Shown here: piece by piece, positions 25,160-32,978 of the stretch
Layout: every line of letters starts with the position of its first letter
Numbering within the stretch: the first letter of the stretch is position 1
Assembly: GCF_001648355.1 (NCBI RefSeq)
Contig: NZ_LXSL01000028.1
Coordinates: 62,001-126,000, forward strand
DNA from: Eikenella longinqua
Lineage (GTDB): Bacteria; Pseudomonadota; Gammaproteobacteria; Burkholderiales; Neisseriaceae
Length of the DNA stretch: 64,000 bases
Reading direction: 5' to 3'
The notes under the pieces: generated by a model
Told to the model about the DNA's origin: nothing
Databases searched by the model: none
Seen by the model: only the letters and a program-made list of their open reading frames with translations
Position numbers and translations under genes: made by a program

Positions 25160-26566
25160 ATGACCATCAAAACCCGTTTCGCCCCCAGCCCCACCGGCTA
25201 CCTGCACATCGGCGGCGTGCGCACCGCCCTCTACTGCTGGGCCTTCGCCAAACACCACGGCGGAGAATTCCTGCTGCGCATCGAAGACACCGACTTAGAG
25301 CGCTCCACCGCCGAATCCGTGAAAGTTATCCTCGACGGCATGCAGTGGGTTGGCCTGCATGCCGACAATGCCGACCACATCGTCTATCAAACCCAAAACT
25401 TCCCGCGCTATAAAGAACTTATCCAAAAACTGCTCAACGAAGGCCACGCCTACCATTGCTATTGCAGCAAAGAAGAGCTGGCCGAAATGCGCGAACGCGC
25501 CGAGCGCGAAGGCACCGCCACCTACGACCGCCGCTGGCGCCCCGAGCCCGGCAAAACCCTGCCGCCCATCCCCGAAGGGCGCGAACCCGTCGTCCGCTTC
25601 AAAAGCCAGATTGACGGCATTACCACCTGGCACGACTTGGTTAAAGGCGAAATCAGCATTCCCAACGCCGCGCTCGACGACCTCATCATCGCCCGCGCCG
25701 ACGGCAGCCCCACCTACAACTTCTGCGTGGTGGCCGACGACTACGACATGGGCATCACCCACGTAATCCGCGGCGACGACCACGTGAATAACACCCCCAA
25801 ACAAATCAACATCTTCAAAGCCCTCGGCGCCACCCCGCCCGCATACGCCCACCTGCCGATGATTTTGAACGAGCAGGGCAAAAAAATCTCCAAACGTAGC
25901 GGCGACACCGTGGCCATCACCGAATACGAAGCCCTCGGCATCCTGCCCGAAGCCCTGCTCAACTACCTCGCGCGGCTGGGCTGGGCGCACGGCGACGACG
26001 AATTCTTCACCATGCAGCAATTTGTGGAATGGTTTGATTTGGCGCACGTTTCCTCCTCTGCAAGCCGCATGGACGCGAAAAAGCTGTATTGGATCAACGC
26101 CGAACACATCAAAGCCGCCGCCAATGCCGAGCTGGCCGGATTGGTGCTGCCGCGCCTGGAGCAACAAGACGTTGCCGTTGCCGCAGGCCCCAAATTGGAA
26201 GACGTGCTCGCCCTAGTGAAAGACCGCGCCCACGATTTGAACGCGCTGGCCGCCGAGTGCGCCTATTTCTACCGCAAAGGCGTGCCCGCCGAAGCCGACG
26301 TGGCCAAGCATTGGGATGCCGAAGCCCACGCCCGCATGCAGCGTTTTGCCGACCGGCTGGCCGGGCTGCCGGAGCAGGATTGGACGGCGGAGCACATCCA
26401 CAACCTGTTCGCCCCGTTCTGCGAAGCCGAAGGCATCAAAATGGGCAAACTCGGCATGCCCCTGCGCCTGGCCGTGTGCGGCACGGCGAAAACCCCGAGC
26501 GTGGATGCCGTGCTGGCGCTGATTGGCAAAGCAGAAGTGCTGCGCCGCATCCGCGAATCGGCTTAG
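25160..26566 (+). CDS. gltX: glutamyl-tRNA synthetase
   Basis: A 468-residue class I aminoacyl-tRNA synthetase. The first signature is HIGGV at about 16-20 within FAPSPTGYLHIGGVRTALY, and the KMSKS-type loop is KKISKRSGD near residue 243. The length fits the discriminating bacterial GluRS. The codons for PTGYLHIGG contain GGCTACCTGCA, a DUS-like string. The start at 25160 gives the family N-terminus MTIKTRFAPSP. A single-gene unit flanked by DUS. Confidence 0.97.
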   Translation: MTIKTRFAPSPTGYLHIGGVRTALYCWAFAKHHGGEFLLRIEDTDLERSTAESVKVILDGMQWVGLHADNADHIVYQTQNFPRYKELIQKLLNEGHAYHCYCSKEELAEMRERAEREGTATYDRRWRPEPGKTLPPIPEGREPVVRFKSQIDGITTWHDLVKGEISIPNAALDDLIIARADGSPTYNFCVVADDYDMGITHVIRGDDHVNNTPKQINIFKALGATPPAYAHLPMILNEQGKKISKRSGDTVAITEYEALGILPEALLNYLARLGWAHGDDEFFTMQQFVEWFDLAHVSSSASRMDAKKLYWINAEHIKAAANAELAGLVLPRLEQQDVAVAAGPKLEDVLALVKDRAHDLNALAAECAYFYRKGVPAEADVAKHWDAEAHARMQRFADRLAGLPEQDWTAEHIHNLFAPFCEAEGIKMGKLGMPLRLAVCGTAKTPSVDAVLALIGKAEVLRRIRESA

Positions 26567-26672
26567 CGCAGAAGGCTACCTGAAAGCGTGAGCTTCAACG
26601 AAGTTAAAATGATGCGGCGCGTTTTTCAGGTAGCCTTTGTTTTGTAGAAAAGCCGTGGTAGCTGTACGCATA

Positions 26673-26728
26673 TTTTAGCTTCGCAGAAACTCCGCCTTGC
26701 TTCGCAAGACATCGTTTTCAGGTAGCCT
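26673..26728. repeat. hairpin repeat ending in DUS, upstream of hda
   Basis: ATTTTAGCTTCGCAGAAACTC, the stem CTTGCTTCGCAAG and CATCG lead into a DUS that ends 8 bases before the hda start. The hda ribosome site must therefore lie within or next to the DUS. Confidence 0.8.
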
Positions 26729-26736
26729 TATCCACC

Positions 26737-27399
26737 GTGAACCAGTTAATCCTCAATTTTCCCGACACCCCGCCCGGCTTCGATACCTTCTTCGGGCAGG
26801 GCAACGGCGAGCTGCTGCATGTGTTGCGGCAGCAGCGCGAGCCGTTTGTGTATGTGTGGGGCGCGGCCGGCGCCGGCAAGAGCCATTTGCTGCGTGCGTG
26901 GGCGGCGCAGGCGCAAGCTGCTGGGCAGGCTGCGCGTTATCTGGATGCCGCCGCCGAACCGCTGCGCGAGCTGCCGCCCGCAGGCTGCCGCCTCGCGCTT
27001 GACCAAATCGAGCAGCTCGATGCCGAAGGGCAGGCCGTATTGTTCAATCTGTGCAACCGCATCCGCCAGAGCGGGCAGGGCGCGCTCCTGATTGGCGCTA
27101 ATGTGCCGCCGCCGCATCTGCATGTGCGCGAAGACTTGCGCACCCGCATGGGCTACTGCCTGGTGTATGAAATCAAACCCTTGAGCGACGAAGAAAAGCT
27201 GGCCGCCCTTGAAGCCGCCGCCCAAGCCCGCCAGCTCAAAGTGTCGGGCGACATCTTCCGCTACCTGCTGCACCACTGGAGCCGAGACCTCGGCAGCCTG
27301 ATGGCCATGCTCGACGCCCTCGACCGATATTCCCTCTCCCAACACCGCCCCATCACCGTGCCGCTGCTCAAGCGGCTGCTGCAACAGGACAGCCCATGA
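26737..27399 (+). CDS. hda: DnaA regulatory inactivator Hda
   Basis: A 220-residue AAA+ protein that, with the sliding clamp, promotes ATP hydrolysis by DnaA after initiation. The N-terminus MNQLILNF carries the clamp-binding motif QLxLxF. The P-loop GAAGAGKS is at 42-49. The start codon is GTG at 26737. The C-terminal lid helices are present. It overlaps the following HAD gene by four bases (ATGA). A DnaA paralogue is excluded by the missing DNA-binding domain. Confidence 0.92.
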   Translation: MNQLILNFPDTPPGFDTFFGQGNGELLHVLRQQREPFVYVWGAAGAGKSHLLRAWAAQAQAAGQAARYLDAAAEPLRELPPAGCRLALDQIEQLDAEGQAVLFNLCNRIRQSGQGALLIGANVPPPHLHVREDLRTRMGYCLVYEIKPLSDEEKLAALEAAAQARQLKVSGDIFRYLLHHWSRDLGSLMAMLDALDRYSLSQHRPITVPLLKRLLQQDSP

Positions 27400-28058
27400 A
27401 CCTCGCCATTTTCGATCTCGACCACACCCTCATCAACTGCGACTCCGGCACCGAATGGAGCAACTTCCTGCAAGAAGAAGGCATCTACGACGAAGCCGAT
27501 ATGCAGCGACACCGCCAATTCGACCAAGACTACCGCGACGGCTGCCTCGATTTAGACGCCTACCTTGCCTTCATCCTGCGTGCGCTCGCCGAACGCAGCC
27601 GCGCCGAGCTTGATGCCATGCACCGCGTTTTCATGCAGCGCCACATCCTGCCGCATATCAGCCCGATGGCGCGCCAGCTCGTGGCCGGCCACCGCGACGC
27701 CGGCGACAGCCTGCTGCTGATTTCCGCCACCAACGAATTCATCATCACCCCCATCGCCCGCGAATTCGGCATCGGCGAAGTGATCGGCATCCGCCTGGAA
27801 ACCGACGCCAAAGGCAACTACACCGGCCATTATCTCGGCACGCCCAGCTTCCAGGCCGGCAAAGTCACCCGCCTGCAACAATGGCTCGCTGAGCGCGGCC
27901 AAACCCAAGCCGACTACGAAAAAATCTATTTCTACAGCGATTCCCGCAACGACTTGCCGCTTTTGGAACAGGTGAACCAGCCCGTGGCCGTGAACCCCGA
28001 CCCGGTGCTGCTCGCCGCCGCCCAGCAGCACGGCTGGCCGGTGTTGAACTTCTTTTAA
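27396..28058 (+). CDS. HAD-IB family phosphatase (SerB-like)
   Basis: A 220-residue HAD hydrolase. Motif I is FDLDHTLI at 6-13 with both catalytic aspartates, motif II the serine/threonine in LLISATNEFI, and motifs III/IV the lysine in FQAGKVTRL and YSDSRNDLPLL. Subclass IB members include phosphoserine and histidinol-phosphate phosphatases, so the substrate remains open. It is coupled to hda by an ATGA overlap, an arrangement I recall from other Betaproteobacteria. A strong bidirectional terminator follows. Confidence 0.87.
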   Translation: MNLAIFDLDHTLINCDSGTEWSNFLQEEGIYDEADMQRHRQFDQDYRDGCLDLDAYLAFILRALAERSRAELDAMHRVFMQRHILPHISPMARQLVAGHRDAGDSLLLISATNEFIITPIAREFGIGEVIGIRLETDAKGNYTGHYLGTPSFQAGKVTRLQQWLAERGQTQADYEKIYFYSDSRNDLPLLEQVNQPVAVNPDPVLLAAAQQHGWPVLNFF

Positions 28059-28105
28059 GCCTTAGTCGGCCTACGCCTGCTGTGGAAACGTGCGTGCGGA
28101 ATGCA

Positions 28106-28142
28106 AAACAGGCTACCTGAAAATTTCAGGTAGCCTGTTTTA
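28106..28142. terminator. perfect bidirectional DUS-pair terminator
   Basis: AAAACAGGCTACCTGAAA is followed immediately by its exact complement, giving an 18 bp stem flanked by A and T runs. It serves the HAD gene on the plus strand and the gene ending at 28190 on the minus strand. Confidence 0.85.
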
Positions 28143-28189
28143 ATGTTATTGGTGTGTTTGGGCTGGGGTTTGCGCCGGCATTCGGATTT

Positions 28190-28528
28190 TCAGGTAGCCT
28201 TTTGTTGGGAAAGCACATAATCGGCCAGGGTTTGGTAGCCGTAGCCTTCGCGGTTAGACAGGGCGGCGGCCAGCTGTTGTTCGCATTCGGCATCGTGCGG
28301 ATGGGTGGCGAGGCGGGCAAACAGTGCGGCGATGTGCTGCGCACCGATTCGGCGGAAGGCGGCGGCGAAGGTTTGGGCGGGGTATTGAGAGCAGAATTCG
28401 GCGCCCATGTCGGCGAGCAATTCGGCTTCGGCAACGAGGAATACGGTTTGCTGCCAAAGCTTGAGCCGGTCGAGGCCGTGTTGCGAGCCTTCGTTGATGG
28501 CGGCTTCGATGGCGGCTGCGGCGTCCAT
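28190..28528 (-). CDS. conserved hypothetical protein (DMP19-like)
   Basis: A 112-residue helical protein beginning MDAAAAIEAAINEGSQHG. It is rich in Ala and Gln with GLDRLKLWQQTVFLVAEAEL in the middle. The general pattern resembles DUF4375/DMP19-type proteins, but I cannot confirm it. The ATG at 28528 shares its base with the cutA stop (TGATG), so it is probably coupled to cutA; a longer version to 28555 overlaps cutA. The last codons run into a DUS. Confidence 0.6.
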   Translation of the reverse strand: MDAAAAIEAAINEGSQHGLDRLKLWQQTVFLVAEAELLADMGAEFCSQYPAQTFAAAFRRIGAQHIAALFARLATHPHDAECEQQLAAALSNREGYGYQTLADYVLSQQKAT

Positions 28529-28851
28529 CACGGGGCGAGGTTGTCTTGCAGCCATTGCAGGTAGCCTGCGGCGCCGCCGGATACGCGCAACAGCAGGATT
28601 TGCGGGCAGTCGTAGGGGTGGTGCTCAAGGATGAGGCGTTCGACGGCGGGGTAGTGGCGGGTGTCGGTTTTGATGGTGAGGCGGATTTCTTCGTCGCGGC
28701 AGATTTCGCCCTGCCAGCGGTATTGGCTTTGGATGGCTTAGTATTGCACGCAGGCGGCGAGGCGCTGTTGCAGCAGCAGGCTGCCGATGCGTTCGGCTTC
28801 GGCTTGGCCGGGGCAGGTGGTGAGGACGATGGCGGGTTGGCTGGCGGGCAT
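28528..28851 (-). pseudogene. cutA: divalent-cation tolerance protein CutA, ochre-interrupted
   Basis: The frame from the ATG at 28851 to the TGA at 28528 is 107 codons with an in-frame TAA at 28740-28738 (codon 38). Before it lies LTTCPGQAEAERIGSLLLQQRLAAC (split here as a CutA start); after it come SQYRWQGEICRDEEI, IKTDTRHYPAVERLI and HHPYDCPQILLLRVSGGA, the conserved CutA core. CutA is a small trimeric PII-like protein linked to copper tolerance. A single base change explains the stop; everything else is intact, so the inactivation is recent or a sequencing error. Confidence 0.82.
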
Positions 28852-29001
28852 GGTATGTGGGGCGTTTGGTTTCAGGTAGCCTTGGCATGCGCTGCGAGCT
28901 ACCTGAAAAGTGGTTTGGGTTTTTCAGGTAGCCTTCCCAATGCTTGGGGCTACCTGAAAATAAACGAAGTGAGTTTCAGCGAAGCGAAAAATATGGCGGC
29001 T

Positions 29002-29637
29002 TTATTTTTCCAGCACGCCGGGCACAAAGCGCAGCAGGGTGTCGCGCAGGGGGATGAGTTTGCCGTGGAAGAAGTGGGAGGATTGGGGCAGCACGACCAC
29101 GGGGATGTCTTGCGGGGCGGTCCAGGAGAGCGCGTTGGCGAGGGGGACGACTTCATCAATTTCGCCGTGCACCACGAGGGTGTGGGCGGGGTCGGCGGCC
29201 TGTGCGGCGGGCGTTTCGTACATGCCGACGGCGGGGCCGATGAGCACGAGGGCGTCGGGGCGGCGCTGTTGGGCGGCAAACAGGCTCACGTAGCCGCCGA
29301 AGGAGAAGCCGGAAATGAGGAGTTGGGCGGCTTGCAGGTGTTGGCTTTGGGCGTAGTCGATCACGGCTAGGCAGTCGTCGGTTTCGCCGCGGCCGTAGTC
29401 GTGTTCGCCTTCGCTTTCGCCCACGCCGCGCAGGTTGGGCAGGTAGCAGTGGAAGCCGAGGCGGGCATAGACTTTGGCGGCGGTTTGGATAACTTTGTTG
29501 GTGAAGGTGCCGCCGTGCAGGGGGTTGGGGTGGTTGATAACGGCCACGCCGCGCTCGGGGGCTTCGGGCGGCAGGTAGATGGTGTGCAGGCGGCCGGCGG
29601 GGCCGTTGATCCAGAGGAGGTGTTGGGGGGGGAGCAT
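29002..29637 (-). CDS. alpha/beta hydrolase
   Basis: A 211-residue alpha/beta hydrolase. The oxyanion area is INHPNPLHGGTFTNK and the nucleophile elbow GFSFGGYVSL (G-x-S-x-G with Ser at about 110). A C-terminal Asp in HGEIDEVVP and His in SSHFFHGK complete the triad. It matches the small proteobacterial hydrolases in which HPHP-like residues precede GG, close to dienelactone hydrolases. Substrate unknown. It lies alone between DUS-rich gaps. Confidence 0.85.
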   Translation of the reverse strand: MLPPQHLLWINGPAGRLHTIYLPPEAPERGVAVINHPNPLHGGTFTNKVIQTAAKVYARLGFHCYLPNLRGVGESEGEHDYGRGETDDCLAVIDYAQSQHLQAAQLLISGFSFGGYVSLFAAQQRRPDALVLIGPAVGMYETPAAQAADPAHTLVVHGEIDEVVPLANALSWTAPQDIPVVVLPQSSHFFHGKLIPLRDTLLRFVPGVLEK

Positions 29638-29751
29638 GGTGGTTCTCTTTGTTTGTTAAAGGGTTTGGGTTTTCAGGTAGCCTGATGAAGGGCTGGAAGG
29701 CTACCTGAAAATTATATACGGGTTGATACGGATTACGCGGCGGGCAGTAGG

Positions 29752-31278
29752 CTAGGCCTGGCCGAGAAACAGGCGGTAGGCGGCGTTGCCGGTTTGCTCG
29801 GTGTGCACGTAGCCGAGCTCTTGCAGGAAGGTGGCGAAGGCTTGTCTGTCGGCCGGCGGCACGTCGGTGCCCACCAGCACGCGGCCGTAGTCGGAGCCGT
29901 GGTTGCGGTAGTGGAAGAGGGTGATGTTCCAGCCGCTCTGCATGCGGCCGAGGAAGTAGGCCAGGGCGCCGGGGCGTTCGGGAAATTCGAAGCTGAAGAG
30001 GCGCTCGTGGGCGACTTTGTTGGTGCGACCGCCCACCATGTAGCGGATGTGGATTTTGGCGGTTTCGTCTTCGGTGAGGTCGGTGTTGGGCAGGCCGGCG
30101 GCGGTGAGCTCGGCGCTGATGGCGGCAAGGTCGGCGGCACCGCGGCTTTGGATGCCCACGAAGATGTGGGCGGTGGCGTCGTCGCCGTAGCGGTAGTTGA
30201 ACTCGGTGATGTTGCGGCTGCCCAATACGTTGATAAATTTTAGGAAGCTGCCGGGCTCTTCGGGAATCGACACGGCGAAGATGCCTTCGTTGCCTTCGCC
30301 CAGCTCGCTGCGCTCGGACACATGGCGCAGGCGGTGGAAATTGATGTTGGCGCCGCTGGTAACGGCAATCAGGGTTTGGCCTTGCGCCTGCTCGCGGGCG
30401 ATGTAGGCCTTGAGCCCGGCCAGGGCCAGCGCGCCGGCGGGCTCACAGATGCTACGGGTGTCGTCGAAAATGTCTTTGAGCGCGCCGCAGATGGCATCGG
30501 TGTCCACGGTGATGATGTCGTCTAAGAGCTCGCGGCACAGGCGGAAGGTTTCTTCGCCCACCAGCTTCACGGCGGTGCCGTCGGAGAAGAGGCCTACGTC
30601 TTTGAGCTCAACCAGGCGGCCGTGTTGGATAGAAGTTTTCATGGCGCAGGAATCGTGGGTTTGCACGCCAATAACTTTGATTTCGGGGCGCACCTGCTTG
30701 ATGAACACGGCTACGCCGGCTGCCAGCCCGCCGCCGCCGATGGGCACGAACACGGCATCGATCGGCTTGGAGTGTTGGCGCACGATTTCCAGCCCGATGG
30801 TGCCTTGGCCGGCGATCACGTCGGGGTCGTCGAAGGGCGGGATATAGGTTTGGCCGCTCGCGGCGGCAAGCTTTACGGCGTGGTCGTAGGCATCATTGAA
30901 CGACACGCCTTTGAGCACCACTTTGCCGCCACGCGAGCGCACTGCGTCCACCTTGATCTGCGGCGTGGTTTCCGGCATCACGATGGTGGCCTCGCAGCCG
31001 AGCTTTTGCGCGGAAAGTGCCACGCCCTGCGCGTGGTTGCCGGCGCTGGCGGTAATCACGCCTTTTTGCAGCAGCTCGGGTGGCAGCTTAGCCATTTTGT
31101 TATATGCGCCGCGGATTTTGAAGGAAAACACCGGCTGTAGGTCTTCGCGCTTGAGCAGGATGCGGTTGCCGCTGCGCGCGGAGAGGTTGCGGGCGAAGTC
31201 GAGCGGGGTTTCGGCAGCCACGTCGTAAACGGAGGCGGTGAGGATGTGGGTGAGGTAGTCGGTGTGATCTTGCGGCAT
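29752..31278 (-). CDS. ilvA: threonine ammonia-lyase, biosynthetic
   Basis: A 508-residue PLP enzyme that starts isoleucine synthesis from threonine. The PLP lysine is Lys54 in FSFKIRGAYNKM; the glycine loop is SAGNHAQGV. Two C-terminal ACT-like regulatory domains (about residues 330-508) explain the length and imply feedback control by isoleucine and valine. I used the ATG at 31278 (MPQDHTDYL); an upstream extension looks noncoding. Confidence 0.96.
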   Translation of the reverse strand: MPQDHTDYLTHILTASVYDVAAETPLDFARNLSARSGNRILLKREDLQPVFSFKIRGAYNKMAKLPPELLQKGVITASAGNHAQGVALSAQKLGCEATIVMPETTPQIKVDAVRSRGGKVVLKGVSFNDAYDHAVKLAAASGQTYIPPFDDPDVIAGQGTIGLEIVRQHSKPIDAVFVPIGGGGLAAGVAVFIKQVRPEIKVIGVQTHDSCAMKTSIQHGRLVELKDVGLFSDGTAVKLVGEETFRLCRELLDDIITVDTDAICGALKDIFDDTRSICEPAGALALAGLKAYIAREQAQGQTLIAVTSGANINFHRLRHVSERSELGEGNEGIFAVSIPEEPGSFLKFINVLGSRNITEFNYRYGDDATAHIFVGIQSRGAADLAAISAELTAAGLPNTDLTEDETAKIHIRYMVGGRTNKVAHERLFSFEFPERPGALAYFLGRMQSGWNITLFHYRNHGSDYGRVLVGTDVPPADRQAFATFLQELGYVHTEQTGNAAYRLFLGQA

Positions 31279-31461
31279 GATGATGCGGAAATAGGGCGGA
31301 AAAAGCGGCAAGATACTCCGATTGCGCCGCCGCTGGCAAGAAAAATCAGGTTAAACGCTTAGCAAGGCAGGCTTGAGCGGCTATAATCGGCGCGATTTTG
31401 CCCACGGCTCGGCCGCCCAAAGGCTACCTGAAAAATGTGGCTGCGGCGTCAGCGAAACATC

Positions 31462-31582
31462 GTTTTGGCTCCGCAGAAACTCTGCTTCCTTCGGAAACAT
31501 CGGTCCACTTCGTTGAAGCTCATGCTTTAGCTTCGCAGAAACTCAGCCTTGGTTTCGCCAAGACATCATTTTCAGGTAGCCT
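31462..31582. repeat. compound hairpin repeats ending in DUS, upstream of the carboxypeptidase gene
   Basis: Two repeat units (CTTCCTTCGGAAA and TTGGTTTCGCCAA stem variants) with a CACTTCGTTGAAGCT hairpin between them, ending in a DUS. Together with a DUS at 31420 they fill the 350-base gap between ilvA and the carboxypeptidase gene. A TATAAT-like box near 31381 (GGCTATAATCGG) may be a promoter for the latter. Confidence 0.75.
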
Positions 31583-31630
31583 CCCGCCGGGACGAAGCAA
31601 ACCAATCCAACCAAACCCACAGACAATGCA

Positions 31631-32875
31631 ATGAACCAGAAACTCACCCTCCTCACCGTCTCCCTCATCCTCGCCGGCTGGCAGGCGCAAGCCGCGCCGC
31701 AGGCTGCTTCTGCTGCCAGCCCAGCCTCTGCGCCCGCCGCCGCATCCGCCCCGGCCGCCGCTGCCAACTCGGCTTCCGCCCAGCCCGCCGTCGTGGGGCT
31801 ACCTGAAATCAAAGCCTCCGCCTATGCCGTGTTTGACGCGCAAAGCGGCCAAATGCTCGCTGCGCACAAGATAAACGAGCACGTCGAGCCCGCCTCGCTC
31901 ACCAAGCTGATGACTGCCTATTTGGTGTTCAAAGCGCTGGAAGAAGGCAAGCTCAAGCCCGAGCAAACCTTCACCGTATCCGAGCAGGGTTGGAAAGTGG
32001 AAGGCTCGCGCATGTTCCTCGATCCGAAAACCCCCGCCAGCGTAAACGACCTGCTCAAAGGCCTGATTGTGCAATCCGGCAACGACGCCTCCATCACCCT
32101 GGCCGAAGCCGTGGCCGGCACCGAAGCGCAGTTTGTGCAGCTGATGAACGCCGAAGCCAAACGGCTCGGCATGCGCGACACCAATTTTGAAAACAGCACC
32201 GGCCTGCCCGGCGCTCAGCACTACACCTCGGTGCAGGATTTAATCACCCTCTCCGACGCCATCATCCGCGACTACCCGCAATACTACCCGCTCTACGCCA
32301 TCCAATCCTTCAGCTACAACAACATCACCCAGCCCAACCGCAACCTGCTGCTCTACCGCGACCCGGATGTGGACGGCATGAAAACCGGCCACACCGACAG
32401 CGCCGGCTACAACCTGGTCGCCTCCAGCAAGCGCAACGGCCGCCGCGTGATTTCCGTGGTGGTGGGCACCGAAAGCATGCAGGCGCGCGCCGCCGAGAGC
32501 AGCAAACTGCTCAACTGGGCGCTGCAAGCCTACGACACGCCCAAGCTCTATGACGCCGGCACCGCCATTTCGCAGGTGAAGCTGTATAAAGGCGCGGAAA
32601 ACGCTGTGAACGTGGGCTTCCTCGACGCCACCTACATCAGCGTGCCGCACGGCCAGGCGGCGCAGCTTAAGCCGGTGCTGGAAACTGTGCAGCCCGTGCT
32701 CGCGCCGATTACCAAAGGCCAGGTGCTCGGCACGGTGAAATTCATGGACGCGCAAAACCGCGTGGTGGCGCAGAAAGACGTGGTGGCGCTGGAAGACGTG
32801 GCCGAAGCCGGCTTCTTCGGCCGCCTGTGGGACAGCATCGTGCTGTGGTTTAAGAGCATGTTTAGCGGCTCTTAA
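31631..32875 (+). CDS. D-alanyl-D-alanine carboxypeptidase (DacA/DacC type)
   Basis: A 414-residue low-molecular-weight penicillin-binding protein that trims pentapeptides in peptidoglycan. A Sec signal peptide covers residues 1-21 (ending WQAQA), followed by a long Ala/Pro/Ser linker. The catalytic motifs are SLTK (Ser89, Lys92), SGN (149-151) and KTG (251-253). The C-terminal part has the PBP5 stalk domain and an amphipathic end, FGRLWDSIVLWFKSMFSGS, for membrane attachment. Family S11. The exact paralogue name is not decidable here. Confidence 0.93.
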   Translation: MNQKLTLLTVSLILAGWQAQAAPQAASAASPASAPAAASAPAAAANSASAQPAVVGLPEIKASAYAVFDAQSGQMLAAHKINEHVEPASLTKLMTAYLVFKALEEGKLKPEQTFTVSEQGWKVEGSRMFLDPKTPASVNDLLKGLIVQSGNDASITLAEAVAGTEAQFVQLMNAEAKRLGMRDTNFENSTGLPGAQHYTSVQDLITLSDAIIRDYPQYYPLYAIQSFSYNNITQPNRNLLLYRDPDVDGMKTGHTDSAGYNLVASSKRNGRRVISVVVGTESMQARAAESSKLLNWALQAYDTPKLYDAGTAISQVKLYKGAENAVNVGFLDATYISVPHGQAAQLKPVLETVQPVLAPITKGQVLGTVKFMDAQNRVVAQKDVVALEDVAEAGFFGRLWDSIVLWFKSMFSGS

Positions 32876-32978
32876 CGCGGCTTGATTGGCGAATAAAGGC
32901 TACCTGAAAACGCAGCGCAGCGGAGTTTCTGCGGAGCTAAAATTTTCAGATAGCCTTTGTTTTACCGGCAGGCGGGGG

